Shown here in pieces: positions 16,061 through 24,917 of a DNA stretch of 64,000 nucleotides. The notes under the pieces were generated by a model. The model saw nothing but the letters and a program-made list of their open reading frames with translations. It was not told the origin of the DNA and did not search any database. The stretch covers positions 1 through 64,000 of the forward strand of contig JADFYG010000030.1 of NCBI GenBank assembly GCA_015233155.1, given 5' to 3'. Within the stretch, counting starts at the first letter, position 1, and every line of letters begins with the position of its first letter. The DNA comes from Candidatus Rifleibacteriota bacterium. GTDB lineage: Bacteria; Muiribacteriota; Ozemobacteria; Ozemobacterales; Ozemobacteraceae. Made by a program: the position numbers and the translations under genes.

Positions 16061-16515
16061 TTTCATCGGATGATTCGATTGAATCAGTGAATATACCAAA
16101 CAGCTCCGCTAAGACAGGTTTCCATGCGAATTTCATTCTGTATGTTCGCGACCAGAAGGCCGCTTCTGATTTTTATGCTTTTGTCCTGGGCCTGCAACCA
16201 ACGCTCAATGTTCCGGGAATGACCGAATTTACCCTTGGACATGGAGTCGTTCTGGGCTTGATGCCGGAAGCAGGCATCAGGCGCCTTCTTGGAACGAAAC
16301 TTCCAGATCCTGCCGCAGCTCGCGGAATTCCGCGCAGCGAGCTTTATCTGCGCGTCGATGATCCCGATGCGATGCATGCCCGGGCTGCGCGAAGTGGCGC
16401 CATGGAACTCAGTCCGATGCTGGTCAGAGACTGGGGAGATCGGGCTGCATATTCCCTCGATCCTGATGGACACGTACTAGCCTTTGCCGCTCCTGTCGGG
16501 TCGAATAACGGATGA
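16039..16515 (+). CDS. VOC-superfamily (glyoxalase/bleomycin-resistance-like) protein
   Basis: A 158-residue protein with the VOC fold pattern: F-I-L-Y-V-R-D-Q-K-A-A-S-D-F-Y near residue 32, a substrate-pocket strand, and the closing S-L-D-P-D-G-H-V-L-A-F-A. Known members bind a metal or a small hydrophobic ligand; the ligand here is unknown. The ATG lies within an interspersed repeat, so the first 20 or so residues (Ser/Asp-rich) may be non-native; a GTG at 16087 is an alternative start. It precedes a B12-binding radical SAM gene with an 8-base gap. Confidence 0.7.
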   Translation: MNTDKDGLSSDDSIESVNIPNSSAKTGFHANFILYVRDQKAASDFYAFVLGLQPTLNVPGMTEFTLGHGVVLGLMPEAGIRRLLGTKLPDPAAARGIPRSELYLRVDDPDAMHARAARSGAMELSPMLVRDWGDRAAYSLDPDGHVLAFAAPVGSNNG

Positions 16516-16522
16516 AATTCCT

Positions 16523-18391
16523 GTGACCGGCGATTTATCGACACGCGATTCCCAGCACCCTGCACGGACGACCGGAAAACGTCGACAGCGCGTATTACTT
16601 ATCTATCCAATCCAGATAAAGCCTGACTCCTTTTTCGGCTTTGTATTGCCACCGCTGGGCCTGGAAAGAATTGCCGCCCACCTCGAGAGTTTCGTCGACG
16701 TAAAAATCATGGATCTGCGCTTCGAAGGAGAAAACTGGATCGAAAGCGCCACTGCTTTTGCCCCGGATTTCATAGGTGTCAGCGTGAAGTCCACGATGTA
16801 TGCGCATCGTTCTTATTTTATAGCCGACCGGCTTCGCGCCGCATTTCCACAGACCAGAATTGTACTCGGCGGACTGCATGCGTCGAGTATTCCGGAGGAA
16901 GCAGCACGCCACTGTGATTTTGTTGTAATCGGCGAAGGCGAGGAAACATTCGCAGAGCTTGTACACAACGGCAAGCCGCGCGAGGAAATCGCCGGCCTCT
17001 GCTTCATTGACGCCGGCGGGCTTCCTGTGTGCACCCCTCCGCGTCCACTGCGCGAAAATATGGATGATCTTTTGCCGCCGGCGCGGCATCTTCGACGGAC
17101 GCATTATCAGTATGCCGCCGCCGGGATGATTCCCATGGACCTCCTTGAAACCAGTCGGGGCTGCGACAGGTATTGTCCGTTCTGCTCGCCCGCTGTTCTG
17201 CATCGCGGCCGATGGCGGGCGCATTCTCCGGAATATGTTGTCGGGGAAGTGAAGCGCATTGCGGCCCTCGGAGCCAAATACGTCATGCTGACCGACGATA
17301 ATTTTTCCGGAGATCTCGATCGGGCAAAACGGATCAGCGAGCTTATCATCGCTACGGGCATCCGTATTGCATACTTCTGCTTTCTGCGTCCCTTTGTCGG
17401 GCGTATGGACGTGAAACGGGCGATGGTCGAGGCGGGGTTCGTCATGCTCAGTTACGGAGCCGAATCCCCGAACCCGGAACAACTCAAACGATATGGAAAG
17501 GGTTTCACTGATCCGAAAAACTTCATCGCAACGGTAAACCGGGAGTGGCATGACGCTGGTGCACGTTACATCGGAAATTCATTTGTCTTCGGAGACCCCT
17601 TCGAGTCTGCAGCCGATCTGGAACGCCTCGGTGACTACGCGCGAGATCTGGATCCGACCTATATAGAGCCGCTCTATTCGCAGCCTTTCCCCGGCACCAG
17701 ATACCGTGAAGAACTCGCCCGTCGCGGCCTTTTGAACGATCGCTCCTGGGACGACTTTACTGAAGGTCGGCTGTTGATAAAGCATCCGGAGATAGACGAA
17801 GCGGGCCTCCTAGCGAAACGCGTTCGTATGTGGCTGCGTTTTTTTTCGCCTCGCAAGATCGCGGGCGCCTTCCGTGTGCCGTTGTATCTGCATGAGGTAG
17901 TCGGCATTCCGGTGAGAATCGTTCTTCGCTATATGAAAGTCTGCGATTATTCCATGTTTGGATGCATCCTTGAGGACAAATTCTATCTTCATCACAAACG
18001 AGCGATGCTGCGAGAGTATTTAACCGATCACATCAACGGCTTTACTGACACTGAACGAGACATGACACCTTTTGTTGATGCATTCACAGATATGATCGGC
18101 CTTGGTCGGATAAAGCGCGCCCTCGGAAAGAGATCCATCGCAGTTGAAATTGTCGATGGCGGCCATATCGTGACGCGATTTCTGGCGGAATTCGACAACG
18201 GATGCCTGGGGCGCCTTCGCGTCGGACTCGACCTTCCGAGCGCCGATCATTCCGTCAGGATTCGTCTCGATGATGTTATAGACTTCATATCTGGTCGCGA
18301 TATCCTAAAGATCGCCGCACTCGCCCGTACAGGTGGCTTACTGCTGGCCCAACTCGCCAGCCGGGCCCTAGCGTGGGTATTCTTAAGATGA
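16523..18391 (+). CDS. B12-binding-domain radical SAM protein
   Basis: About 622 residues. An N-terminal cobalamin-binding Rossmann domain (R-V-L-L-I-Y-P through V-V-I-G-E-G-E-E-T-F) is followed by a radical SAM core with T-S-R-G-C-D-R-Y-C-P-F-C (C-X3-C-X2-C). The remaining 250 residues have no domain I recognise. The usual D-x-H-x-x-G lower-ligand motif is replaced by D-L-R in the same place, so cobalamin, if bound, lacks the His ligand. The GTG start is uncertain; an in-frame TTG lies at 16484. Relatives methylate unactivated carbons or rearrange lipids and natural products. A hydrophobic C-terminus suggests membrane association. Confidence 0.75.
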   Translation: MTGDLSTRDSQHPARTTGKRRQRVLLIYPIQIKPDSFFGFVLPPLGLERIAAHLESFVDVKIMDLRFEGENWIESATAFAPDFIGVSVKSTMYAHRSYFIADRLRAAFPQTRIVLGGLHASSIPEEAARHCDFVVIGEGEETFAELVHNGKPREEIAGLCFIDAGGLPVCTPPRPLRENMDDLLPPARHLRRTHYQYAAAGMIPMDLLETSRGCDRYCPFCSPAVLHRGRWRAHSPEYVVGEVKRIAALGAKYVMLTDDNFSGDLDRAKRISELIIATGIRIAYFCFLRPFVGRMDVKRAMVEAGFVMLSYGAESPNPEQLKRYGKGFTDPKNFIATVNREWHDAGARYIGNSFVFGDPFESAADLERLGDYARDLDPTYIEPLYSQPFPGTRYREELARRGLLNDRSWDDFTEGRLLIKHPEIDEAGLLAKRVRMWLRFFSPRKIAGAFRVPLYLHEVVGIPVRIVLRYMKVCDYSMFGCILEDKFYLHHKRAMLREYLTDHINGFTDTERDMTPFVDAFTDMIGLGRIKRALGKRSIAVEIVDGGHIVTRFLAEFDNGCLGRLRVGLDLPSADHSVRIRLDDVIDFISGRDILKIAALARTGGLLLAQLASRALAWVFLR

Positions 18392-18424
18392 ATTCGCTCA
18401 AATTATGAGATTGGTGATAAATGT

Positions 18425-19636
18425 ATGAAAAAAGTATATGTCGGAGTCACTCAACATCCATGCACTGAAAACGCCATGAACTCGAACCTGCTCAAACGCT
18501 GGTTTTCCGCCAATGGCTGGGAGGTCACGCGGAACGCAAATGATGCGGATATAGTCATAGTCTCGACCTGCGGTTTCAACAAGAGTCAGGAGGATTACGA
18601 GATTTCGGAAATCCGGACCAAGGGTCTCGAGAAACGCTCAAACGCCGAACTGATAGTCGTCGGCTGCCTTCCGATGATCAATCAGAAGCGGCTGCGCGAG
18701 GAGTTCAACGGGGTATGTATCTCGACGAAAGATATCATGAAGTTCAACGAGCACATGGAAAAAATGAACTTCACGGTCAAACTGGAAGACCTGGACAATA
18801 ACTTCATCAGCGAAGAAGAGTATGAGGCCAACCCTCATATAGCCTTCTGGGTCAAGGCCCGCGGAGCATTCGAACGCTGGCATCGCCGCTTTCCATTCAT
18901 AAAGGTTCCGAAGGTGCTCTACACGACTCCTTCGCCTTCGTGGTTCTGCATACGCGGCGCTTCGGGCTGCACCGGCAATTGCAGCTATTGCGGAATTCGT
19001 CATGCGCAGGGCTTCATTCAAAGTGAACCGATCGAGTCCATTGTGCGGCAGGCGGAAAAAGGCATCGCGATGGGATACCGCGAAATCGCCCTCACCGGCG
19101 AAGACCTTGGCGGCTACGGCCTTGATCGCAAACAGGACCTCGCTGATCTGCTCAACGAGCTCGTAAAACTGCGCGGAGATTTCGAAATAAATATCAGATT
19201 CATTGATCCGTTCTGGCTGTTGCGACTGTTCGACAAGTTGCAGCCGTCATTCAACAGCGGGCGCATCAAGAGTTTCTGCGTGCCGGCACAATCCGGAAGC
19301 GATCGTATTCTGAAAGACATGCATCGTCGCTACACTTTCAATGAGATAAAGCAGGGAGTGAATCACACGATCCGGCATACGAAGGTCAAAATGGTGGCTA
19401 CGAACATAATAGTCGGCTTCCCTGGCGAAACCGATTCCGATTTCCGCGATTCGATCAGACTCGTGAAAGAGGTCGATTTCTCGCTGTATTTGATTTTCCC
19501 ATACGATGAACGCCCGGGAACAAAGGCAGCGGCCCTGTCAAACAAGGTCCCGGAAGAAGTAAAGCAGCGTCGATTTGAGATCATTCAGCGCATGGCGAAG
19601 AAGAAGCAGATCAGACAGTTCCTGGGCTTCTCCTGA
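18425..19636 (+). CDS. methylthiotransferase-like radical SAM protein without TRAM domain (1)
   Basis: 403 residues in the MiaB/RimO layout. The N-terminal domain has its three cluster Cys in Q-H-P-C-T-E-N, V-S-T-C-G-F-N and V-V-G-C-L-P. The radical SAM motif C-T-G-N-C-S-Y-C is followed by the family's G-F-P-G-E-T-D-S-D-F. The RNA-binding TRAM domain that should close MiaB/RimO is absent, and about 45 extra residues with a Y-E-A-N-P motif lie ahead of the core. This points to a substrate other than tRNA or S12. GGTGAT lies upstream of the ATG. A paralogue follows 130 bases downstream. Confidence 0.75.
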   Translation: MKKVYVGVTQHPCTENAMNSNLLKRWFSANGWEVTRNANDADIVIVSTCGFNKSQEDYEISEIRTKGLEKRSNAELIVVGCLPMINQKRLREEFNGVCISTKDIMKFNEHMEKMNFTVKLEDLDNNFISEEEYEANPHIAFWVKARGAFERWHRRFPFIKVPKVLYTTPSPSWFCIRGASGCTGNCSYCGIRHAQGFIQSEPIESIVRQAEKGIAMGYREIALTGEDLGGYGLDRKQDLADLLNELVKLRGDFEINIRFIDPFWLLRLFDKLQPSFNSGRIKSFCVPAQSGSDRILKDMHRRYTFNEIKQGVNHTIRHTKVKMVATNIIVGFPGETDSDFRDSIRLVKEVDFSLYLIFPYDERPGTKAAALSNKVPEEVKQRRFEIIQRMAKKKQIRQFLGFS

Positions 19637-19766
19637 CCATGAAAGATCCCTGATTCTTTCGCTTATAATACTCCTTGAAGACATCTCTGAGGCAGGTATA
19701 TCATGATTCGTCAAATAATTTTCAAAATCACCTATATTATGCAACTCCCCTAAAGGCCGATGATCA

Positions 19767-21065
19767 GTGAACAAAGCCGTTAATACAATCGTTAAAGCCC
19801 AAGGAAAAAGTCACGTCTTTGCTTCTCCGCATGGGAAAGCCTTTTTCATCAGTAACTCCGCGCACCCATGTACCGAGATAGCCCTCGACGCGAACCGCAT
19901 TCGTGCATTCTATATCGCCAACGGCTGGCGGGAAACTGTCATACCTGGCGATGCTGACGATCTGATAGTCTCTACATGTGCATACAATCAGGAATACGAA
20001 GACGCCGGAATGGCCGATCTCGAAGCCCGCAAGCGTATGCTGAAACCTGGTGCGCGACTCATCGCGACCGGCTGTCTGTCGAAGATACATCCGGAAAGAT
20101 TCGCCCGGGTGGGTGCCGATGACGCTGTCGGCCCCCTCGAGCTCGATCGCTTCGACAAGCTCATCACGGCTGAACTCCCCATGAAAGACGTCTCAGCAAA
20201 TGAAGTTCGCATCAGGGAATACGAGGCGAACCCCTTCTTTCTGAAAATCGTAAAAGCCAAAGAAAAACTTGAGAAATTATCCCGAAAAATCGGGCTGAAT
20301 ATGGTGCCGCACTGGATGGCGACGATCCCATCAGCTGACTGGTTCTTCATCCGCGGAGCCGTAGGCTGTCGCGGGCGCTGTACGTACTGCGCGGTCCGCC
20401 GCGCCAAGGGAACACTTGTCAGCACCCCGCGCGACGTGATTCTGCGCCAGACTGAAGATGCAAAAAAACGAGGAGTGAGCGAGATTTCACTGGCCGGTGA
20501 CGATATGGGCGCCTGGGGAAGCGACATCGACTCTGACCTCGCGGAGCTTCTGAAAGCAATGATTACAGTCGGGCCTGGATTTTCCATAAATATCCGTTTT
20601 GTCGAACCCCTGTATTTGATTAAGCTGACAGACAAGCTGTTACCGATCTTTGAAACCGGACGCATTTCGGCTTTCTGCCTCCCGATTCAGAGTGGCAGCA
20701 ATGCAGTGTTATCCCGCATGAACCGCGATTACACGATTGAGGCGGTTGAGGCAGCACTGATGAGAATCGCCGATATACCACGCAGGCCACGTATTGCATC
20801 GATCATAATGACGGGTTTTCCCGGAGAAACGGAGGCTGATTTTCACGCCTCATGTGCGCTCCTCAACCGCCTTCCGATCGATTTGTATCAGATTCTTGCC
20901 TATGAGGGCCGCCCCGGAACGCCCAGTATCTCGATGGCCGATCAGGTCTCTGAGGAAGTCAAACGCGCCCGTCACGACTGTCTTTTGCGCAAATTCAAGC
21001 TCCAGAAAGTCGTTGGCCTGCCGCATGTGGTCGTCGACCGGATCTGCGGATTAAACGAAAAGTAA
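19767..21065 (+). CDS. methylthiotransferase-like radical SAM protein without TRAM domain (2)
   Basis: 432 residues, a paralogue of the preceding gene. It has the same three N-terminal Cys contexts (A-H-P-C-T-E, V-S-T-C-A-Y-N, A-T-G-C-L-S), the same Y-E-A-N-P motif, radical SAM C-R-G-R-C-T-Y-C and G-F-P-G-E-T-E-A-D-F. It also lacks TRAM. It has a 25-residue N-terminal extension and a GTG start. The pair has diverged clearly, so they probably act on different positions or partners of the same kind of substrate. The 130-base gap ahead holds a TATAAT and a possible 16-residue leader ORF. Confidence 0.75.
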   Translation: MNKAVNTIVKAQGKSHVFASPHGKAFFISNSAHPCTEIALDANRIRAFYIANGWRETVIPGDADDLIVSTCAYNQEYEDAGMADLEARKRMLKPGARLIATGCLSKIHPERFARVGADDAVGPLELDRFDKLITAELPMKDVSANEVRIREYEANPFFLKIVKAKEKLEKLSRKIGLNMVPHWMATIPSADWFFIRGAVGCRGRCTYCAVRRAKGTLVSTPRDVILRQTEDAKKRGVSEISLAGDDMGAWGSDIDSDLAELLKAMITVGPGFSINIRFVEPLYLIKLTDKLLPIFETGRISAFCLPIQSGSNAVLSRMNRDYTIEAVEAALMRIADIPRRPRIASIIMTGFPGETEADFHASCALLNRLPIDLYQILAYEGRPGTPSISMADQVSEEVKRARHDCLLRKFKLQKVVGLPHVVVDRICGLNEK

Positions 21066-21526
21066 TTTTTGTCCATATCGGAATCTCACTTCGATGAGGT
21101 CATCAGAAAGACTTTTCACGGAATTTTCACACAGATGAACACAGATAAGGGCAATCTTTCAATCTGTGACCTTCTGCGAAATCTGCGAATGTATCCATAA
21201 TTTTGCAAGTTGCTCAGAAGGCGTTAAATAACAATCAAGTTATATAATTGAAACAATTCACAATTAATTTGATGTAATTTTTATTGGCAGAACCGGCAAA
21301 ATCGCCAGGAAATTGCTCTGTACTGGCAAAAAAAGAGTAGAATAAAAATAGAGCCTGAGAATTACCGATCAGGCCCGCAACTTCATATTCCGCTGCGAGA
21401 CTTCATCTAATTTAATTTGTTTGGACAGTCCACATAAGAAGCGATTTTCAGTCGCCAATAAAGACCCAAATTACATTTGTCTTTCCAATGAATTGAATGA
21501 ATCTCGTAAGTGAAGGAAGATACGCA
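21066..21526. other. 461-base intergenic region with direct-repeat copy 2
   Basis: There is no gene here. At 21127-21190 it holds a longer relative of the element at 16020 (CACACAGATGAACACAGATAA, then ATCTGTGACCTTCTGCGAAA and GCGAATG). From 21220 to 21300 it is AT-rich with TTGAAA-like hexamers, a plausible promoter area for the small ORF and radical SAM gene that follow. Confidence 0.5.
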
Positions 21527-21661
21527 TTGATACGTTTGATTCAGTTACTGAAACGATTGCGGGGAGTTATCAACCTGGTATTTGCGCACCCGGTCAATGA
21601 ACGCGCGGAACGCCGGGCCACATACACAACCTGGGATTCAAAAGACGAGACGCTGACATGA
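21527..21661 (+). CDS. 44-residue ORF coupled to a B12 radical SAM gene
   Basis: From a TTG at 21527 a 44-codon frame runs to a TGA that overlaps the ATG of the radical SAM gene (ATGA), the arrangement of a translationally coupled pair. AAGGAAG lies about nine bases before the TTG. The peptide is basic and amphipathic at the start (L-I-R-L-I-Q-L-L-K-R-L-R), then Arg/Glu-rich, and ends in Y-T-T-W-D-S-K-D-E-T-L-T. It could be a small partner, a regulator of downstream translation, or a peptide substrate of the radical SAM enzyme. I know no homologue. Confidence 0.5.
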   Translation: MIRLIQLLKRLRGVINLVFAHPVNERAERRATYTTWDSKDETLT

Positions 21662-23190
21662 CTAACCAGACATCCTATCGCCATATAGCTCTCCTGGAAC
21701 CCTCAGTCGCCTCTGAATGTGTTGTAACTGAGATGATGGGGCAAGTTCGCTGCGGAGCGCCTTTTCTCGCAGGCGCACTTGCACGAGAAGGTTTCGAGCC
21801 AAGAGTTTTTGCCGAGGAGCTGATTGAGTTCGACAGACAGTTGCTCGACCGAATCGCACGTGAATATGACGCAGTTGGGATCTCACTCACCCTCAATACC
21901 CTGCCTCGCGGTCTTCAGGTCGCTAAAGCACTCAGACAGCGACGCCCTGAAATTCCGATCATCGCCGGCGGACCATCGACCTCGGCCTACGCGGATCACC
22001 TTCTCACAGCCTGTACAGCCGTCCTTCGCGGTCGCGGCGAGGTCACCTTGCCACTAATGCTTCGAGCCATGGAAGCCCCGTTAATGTCTCCTCCGGGATA
22101 TTCTGAACTCTCTTCTTCTTCTTCTTCTTCTTCTTCTTCTTCTTCTTCGGCAAACACGCGCAATTATGAAGAACTGTACAATATTCCGGGTGCCGTAGTA
22201 ATGGCCCCGAACGGACGGCCGATCTACAATCGCGACGAAGTTCCAACCGCCGACGCGCCTGTTCGGTATGATCTAATCGAAGGTTTCGGCCGGCACACCG
22301 TTAGAGACGGTCTGTTTGGCTGTCCCAAAGAAGCGATCTACTCTATGTTTGCTTCAACAGGCTGCATACGTTCGTGCGCCTTCTGCAATAGCGATAAACA
22401 TTACATAACGCGATCGCATGATGCAGTCATGAATGACCTGGAGCTTCTTCTTCGCCTTCACGGGCATGCCACGGGTATCGCCCGATTCATGCTGGTCGAT
22501 GATTGTCTTTTCGCTGATATTGACGCGACAAAAGAGTTGCTGCGCAAAATTGAGTATGCCACACGCGGCCGCGATGTGAGTTTTTCCGTCCAGTTTCACG
22601 TTGCACCAACCGTCGACAATGAACTGATGAAACTGTTTCACGATGCTCATTTTACCTCGCTCGCGCTCGGCTTTGAAAGCGTTTCACAAAAAGCGCTCGA
22701 TTCACAGCGCAAAGGCACTACTGTAGCCATGAACGACCTGGCCATCGACCAGTGCCGAAAACACGGAATCGTTCCATACGGTTATTTTGTCGTCGGCTTC
22801 GATTCAGACGATGAAAGTGACGTTGAGCACATATTCGACTATGTCGTGAAACGCGGAATCATTGCCCAGGTGCTCCCTGTTGGCATCATGAACCGCGACG
22901 AGTTCGGGGAAACCACTGCCGATGCCGATCGGGTATTATCCGACACCAGTTTCGGCGCTACTGTTTTCGTATCACATCGGCCCGCCCGAATGTCGGCCGC
23001 TCGCCTGCAAACTATTATAAATCGCGGACATGCACGCATAACCTCCCTGCGCCGCATGAAAGACTTTTCGACAAAATATGAACGCAATTTCCTGTTTGGA
23101 CAAAATCGCTGTTTTGCCGTTTGGCGTCCAGCCATGGAACATCATGTCAAATATCTTCGTAAGATAACCGAGGAAAAGAGATATTCATGA
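21658..23190 (+). CDS. B12-binding-domain radical SAM protein with polyserine linker
   Basis: 510 residues. An N-terminal cobalamin-binding-type domain (residues 1-135, ending in A-V-L-R-G-R-G-E-V-T) is followed by a 13-Ser run near residue 152 and a radical SAM core with S-T-G-C-I-R-S-C-A-F-C. Conserved core features follow (F-M-L-V-D-D-C-L-F, then L-G-F-E-S-V-S-Q-K). The lower-ligand His motif of classical B12 domains is not evident. The Ser run is encoded by a TCT microsatellite and sits between the domains, so it is a linker. It overlaps the 44-codon ORF at its start and the sensor kinase gene at its stop by four bases. The substrate is unknown. Confidence 0.75.
   Translation: MTNQTSYRHIALLEPSVASECVVTEMMGQVRCGAPFLAGALAREGFEPRVFAEELIEFDRQLLDRIAREYDAVGISLTLNTLPRGLQVAKALRQRRPEIPIIAGGPSTSAYADHLLTACTAVLRGRGEVTLPLMLRAMEAPLMSPPGYSELSSSSSSSSSSSSSANTRNYEELYNIPGAVVMAPNGRPIYNRDEVPTADAPVRYDLIEGFGRHTVRDGLFGCPKEAIYSMFASTGCIRSCAFCNSDKHYITRSHDAVMNDLELLLRLHGHATGIARFMLVDDCLFADIDATKELLRKIEYATRGRDVSFSVQFHVAPTVDNELMKLFHDAHFTSLALGFESVSQKALDSQRKGTTVAMNDLAIDQCRKHGIVPYGYFVVGFDSDDESDVEHIFDYVVKRGIIAQVLPVGIMNRDEFGETTADADRVLSDTSFGATVFVSHRPARMSAARLQTIINRGHARITSLRRMKDFSTKYERNFLFGQNRCFAVWRPAMEHHVKYLRKITEEKRYS
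22111..22149 (+). repeat. TCT trinucleotide microsatellite
   Basis: Twelve consecutive TCT codons followed by TCG encode 13 serines between the two domains of the radical SAM protein. Slippage would change linker length without breaking the frame. Confidence 0.95.
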
Positions 23191-24779
23191 GTGAAACTCA
23201 CGATATCGATGAACTGGACTATCTTTCGAGCAACCAGCTCAAGATCCTCCTTAGAGAATTGGACTCTCGTTTTTATTCTTTAACGAGCTCGTTGCCAGTC
23301 CTGTTCCACGCGATGGACGAGCATGGGCGAATCATTTTCTGGAACAAGCAATGCGAGATCGTTTCCGGATACCCGGCCTCTGAAATAATCGGGAATCCGA
23401 ACTCATTCGAATTGTTGTATACGGACCCAATAATTCGTAAAGAGCTTCTCCAGAGGTTGCGTACTTATTCGTCTGACTCCGATGGAGTCGCCGAAGTAAT
23501 GACGACAAGGGACGGTGGCAAAAAAGTGGTCCTGTGGTTCAATCTGGGAAAAGCCTGTACGGTTCCGGGATGGGCACATATAGGTGTCGGCATTGATGTC
23601 ACAGAGCGTATTCGCGCCGAAAATGATTTTCGAATGCTTTTTAACCGCATGCTGGACAGTTTCGCACTTTATGAAATCGTCCTGGACGAAAATGGAACCC
23701 CGGTTGACTACCGTTTTATTTCCGTGAATCCGGCCTTCGAAAGTATTTCCGGCCTGAAGGCAGGCAAAATCATAGGAAGAACGCTGTGCGAACTATTCCA
23801 GACCGCAAGTCTGAAGTGGATCGACGTATACGGAAAGGTTGCCGTAACAGGCATCCCATCTCGCTTTGAAATCAAAAGCGATATTCAGGACAGATGGTTT
23901 CAGGTCGTCGCTTTTCAGCCGCAACCAGGACAGTTAGCTTGCATTTCGCAGGATATAACCGCCAGAAAAAAAACCGCGGAGAACGAAGCTGCATTGCGTG
24001 AAACGGAACTAATGCGGCGCGCGCTTGAGCGCGAACAAGAGTTGAATGCAATGAAAACGCGCTTTGTCTCTCTGGTTTCCCACGAATTTCGCACTCCGCT
24101 CACGGTCATAAAAAATTCTCAGCAGATGCTCGAAGCCTACGACGACAGACTTCCCCAGGAACGTCGAAAAAAATATCTGGACTCAATAGATCGTTCAGTC
24201 AGAACCATGACGCTTCTGCTCGACAATGTCATGCTCATGAACCGTGCCGAATCCGACCGTCTTCCCTTCCAGCCACATCTTGCGCAGCTGGATGCCCTTT
24301 GCCGGTCTATGCTCGATCTGACCAATGATATGCATCCGAATCGCATAATTCGTCTCAATCTATCAGACGGAGCCGACGGCATCTTTCTGCTTGACGAACA
24401 TCTCGTGAATCATATTTTGTCCAATCTTCTTTCAAACGCCGTGAAATACTCGCCCCAGGAGACAGAAGTGGTTTTGAGCGTGGGTGTTCGCAACTATGAA
24501 AAACGAACAATCGAAATCATTGTCCGGGACCAAGGAATCGGCATACCACGAAATGAGATGGAGCGCGTGTTTGAACCATTTGTCCGTGGTTCAAACAGTG
24601 GCACGAAAACTGGGACAGGCCTTGGTCTCAGCATAGTGAAGCATTCCGTCGAACGTCACGGCGGCAAACTCACGGTCGAAAGTGAAGAAGGAAAGGGAAG
24701 TACATTTACGGTCCATATACCTGCAGTAGCTGAAGAAAGAAAGGCATCAGATTATACGGATGAGCAATCAGCGAAATAA
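23187..24779 (+). CDS. PAS-PAS sensor histidine kinase
   Basis: 530 residues, cytoplasmic, without membrane helices. PAS 1 covers about residues 30-130 and PAS 2 about 145-260. A short coiled coil leads to the HisKA H-box (L-V-S-H-E-F-R-T-P-L). HATPase_c has the N box L-S-N-L-L-S-N-A-V-K-Y-S, G1 D-Q-G-I-G-I-P and G2 G-T-G-L-G-L-S-I-V. It overlaps the radical SAM gene by four bases, so the sensor is produced with that enzyme. The response-regulator/kinase gene that follows at 24918 is its likely partner. Confidence 0.9.
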   Translation: MSETHDIDELDYLSSNQLKILLRELDSRFYSLTSSLPVLFHAMDEHGRIIFWNKQCEIVSGYPASEIIGNPNSFELLYTDPIIRKELLQRLRTYSSDSDGVAEVMTTRDGGKKVVLWFNLGKACTVPGWAHIGVGIDVTERIRAENDFRMLFNRMLDSFALYEIVLDENGTPVDYRFISVNPAFESISGLKAGKIIGRTLCELFQTASLKWIDVYGKVAVTGIPSRFEIKSDIQDRWFQVVAFQPQPGQLACISQDITARKKTAENEAALRETELMRRALEREQELNAMKTRFVSLVSHEFRTPLTVIKNSQQMLEAYDDRLPQERRKKYLDSIDRSVRTMTLLLDNVMLMNRAESDRLPFQPHLAQLDALCRSMLDLTNDMHPNRIIRLNLSDGADGIFLLDEHLVNHILSNLLSNAVKYSPQETEVVLSVGVRNYEKRTIEIIVRDQGIGIPRNEMERVFEPFVRGSNSGTKTGTGLGLSIVKHSVERHGGKLTVESEEGKGSTFTVHIPAVAEERKASDYTDEQSAK

Positions 24780-24917
24780 TTTTAGACTGGCATATAAAAG
24801 TGCATTGAATTTAGGCGTTTCTAGCACGTCGCGCCGTATCCATACACTAAAATTTCTGACTTCAATTGAACAAATTTCAATCCCTCGTTACATAATATTC
24901 TTACAGGAGGTTTCCGA

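Noticed and set aside
19703..19753. 16-residue leader ORF with TATAAT upstream, ahead of the second methylthiotransferase-like gene
   Set aside because: A ribosome site and -10 are present, but the peptide is too short to judge and no attenuator hairpin is evident.
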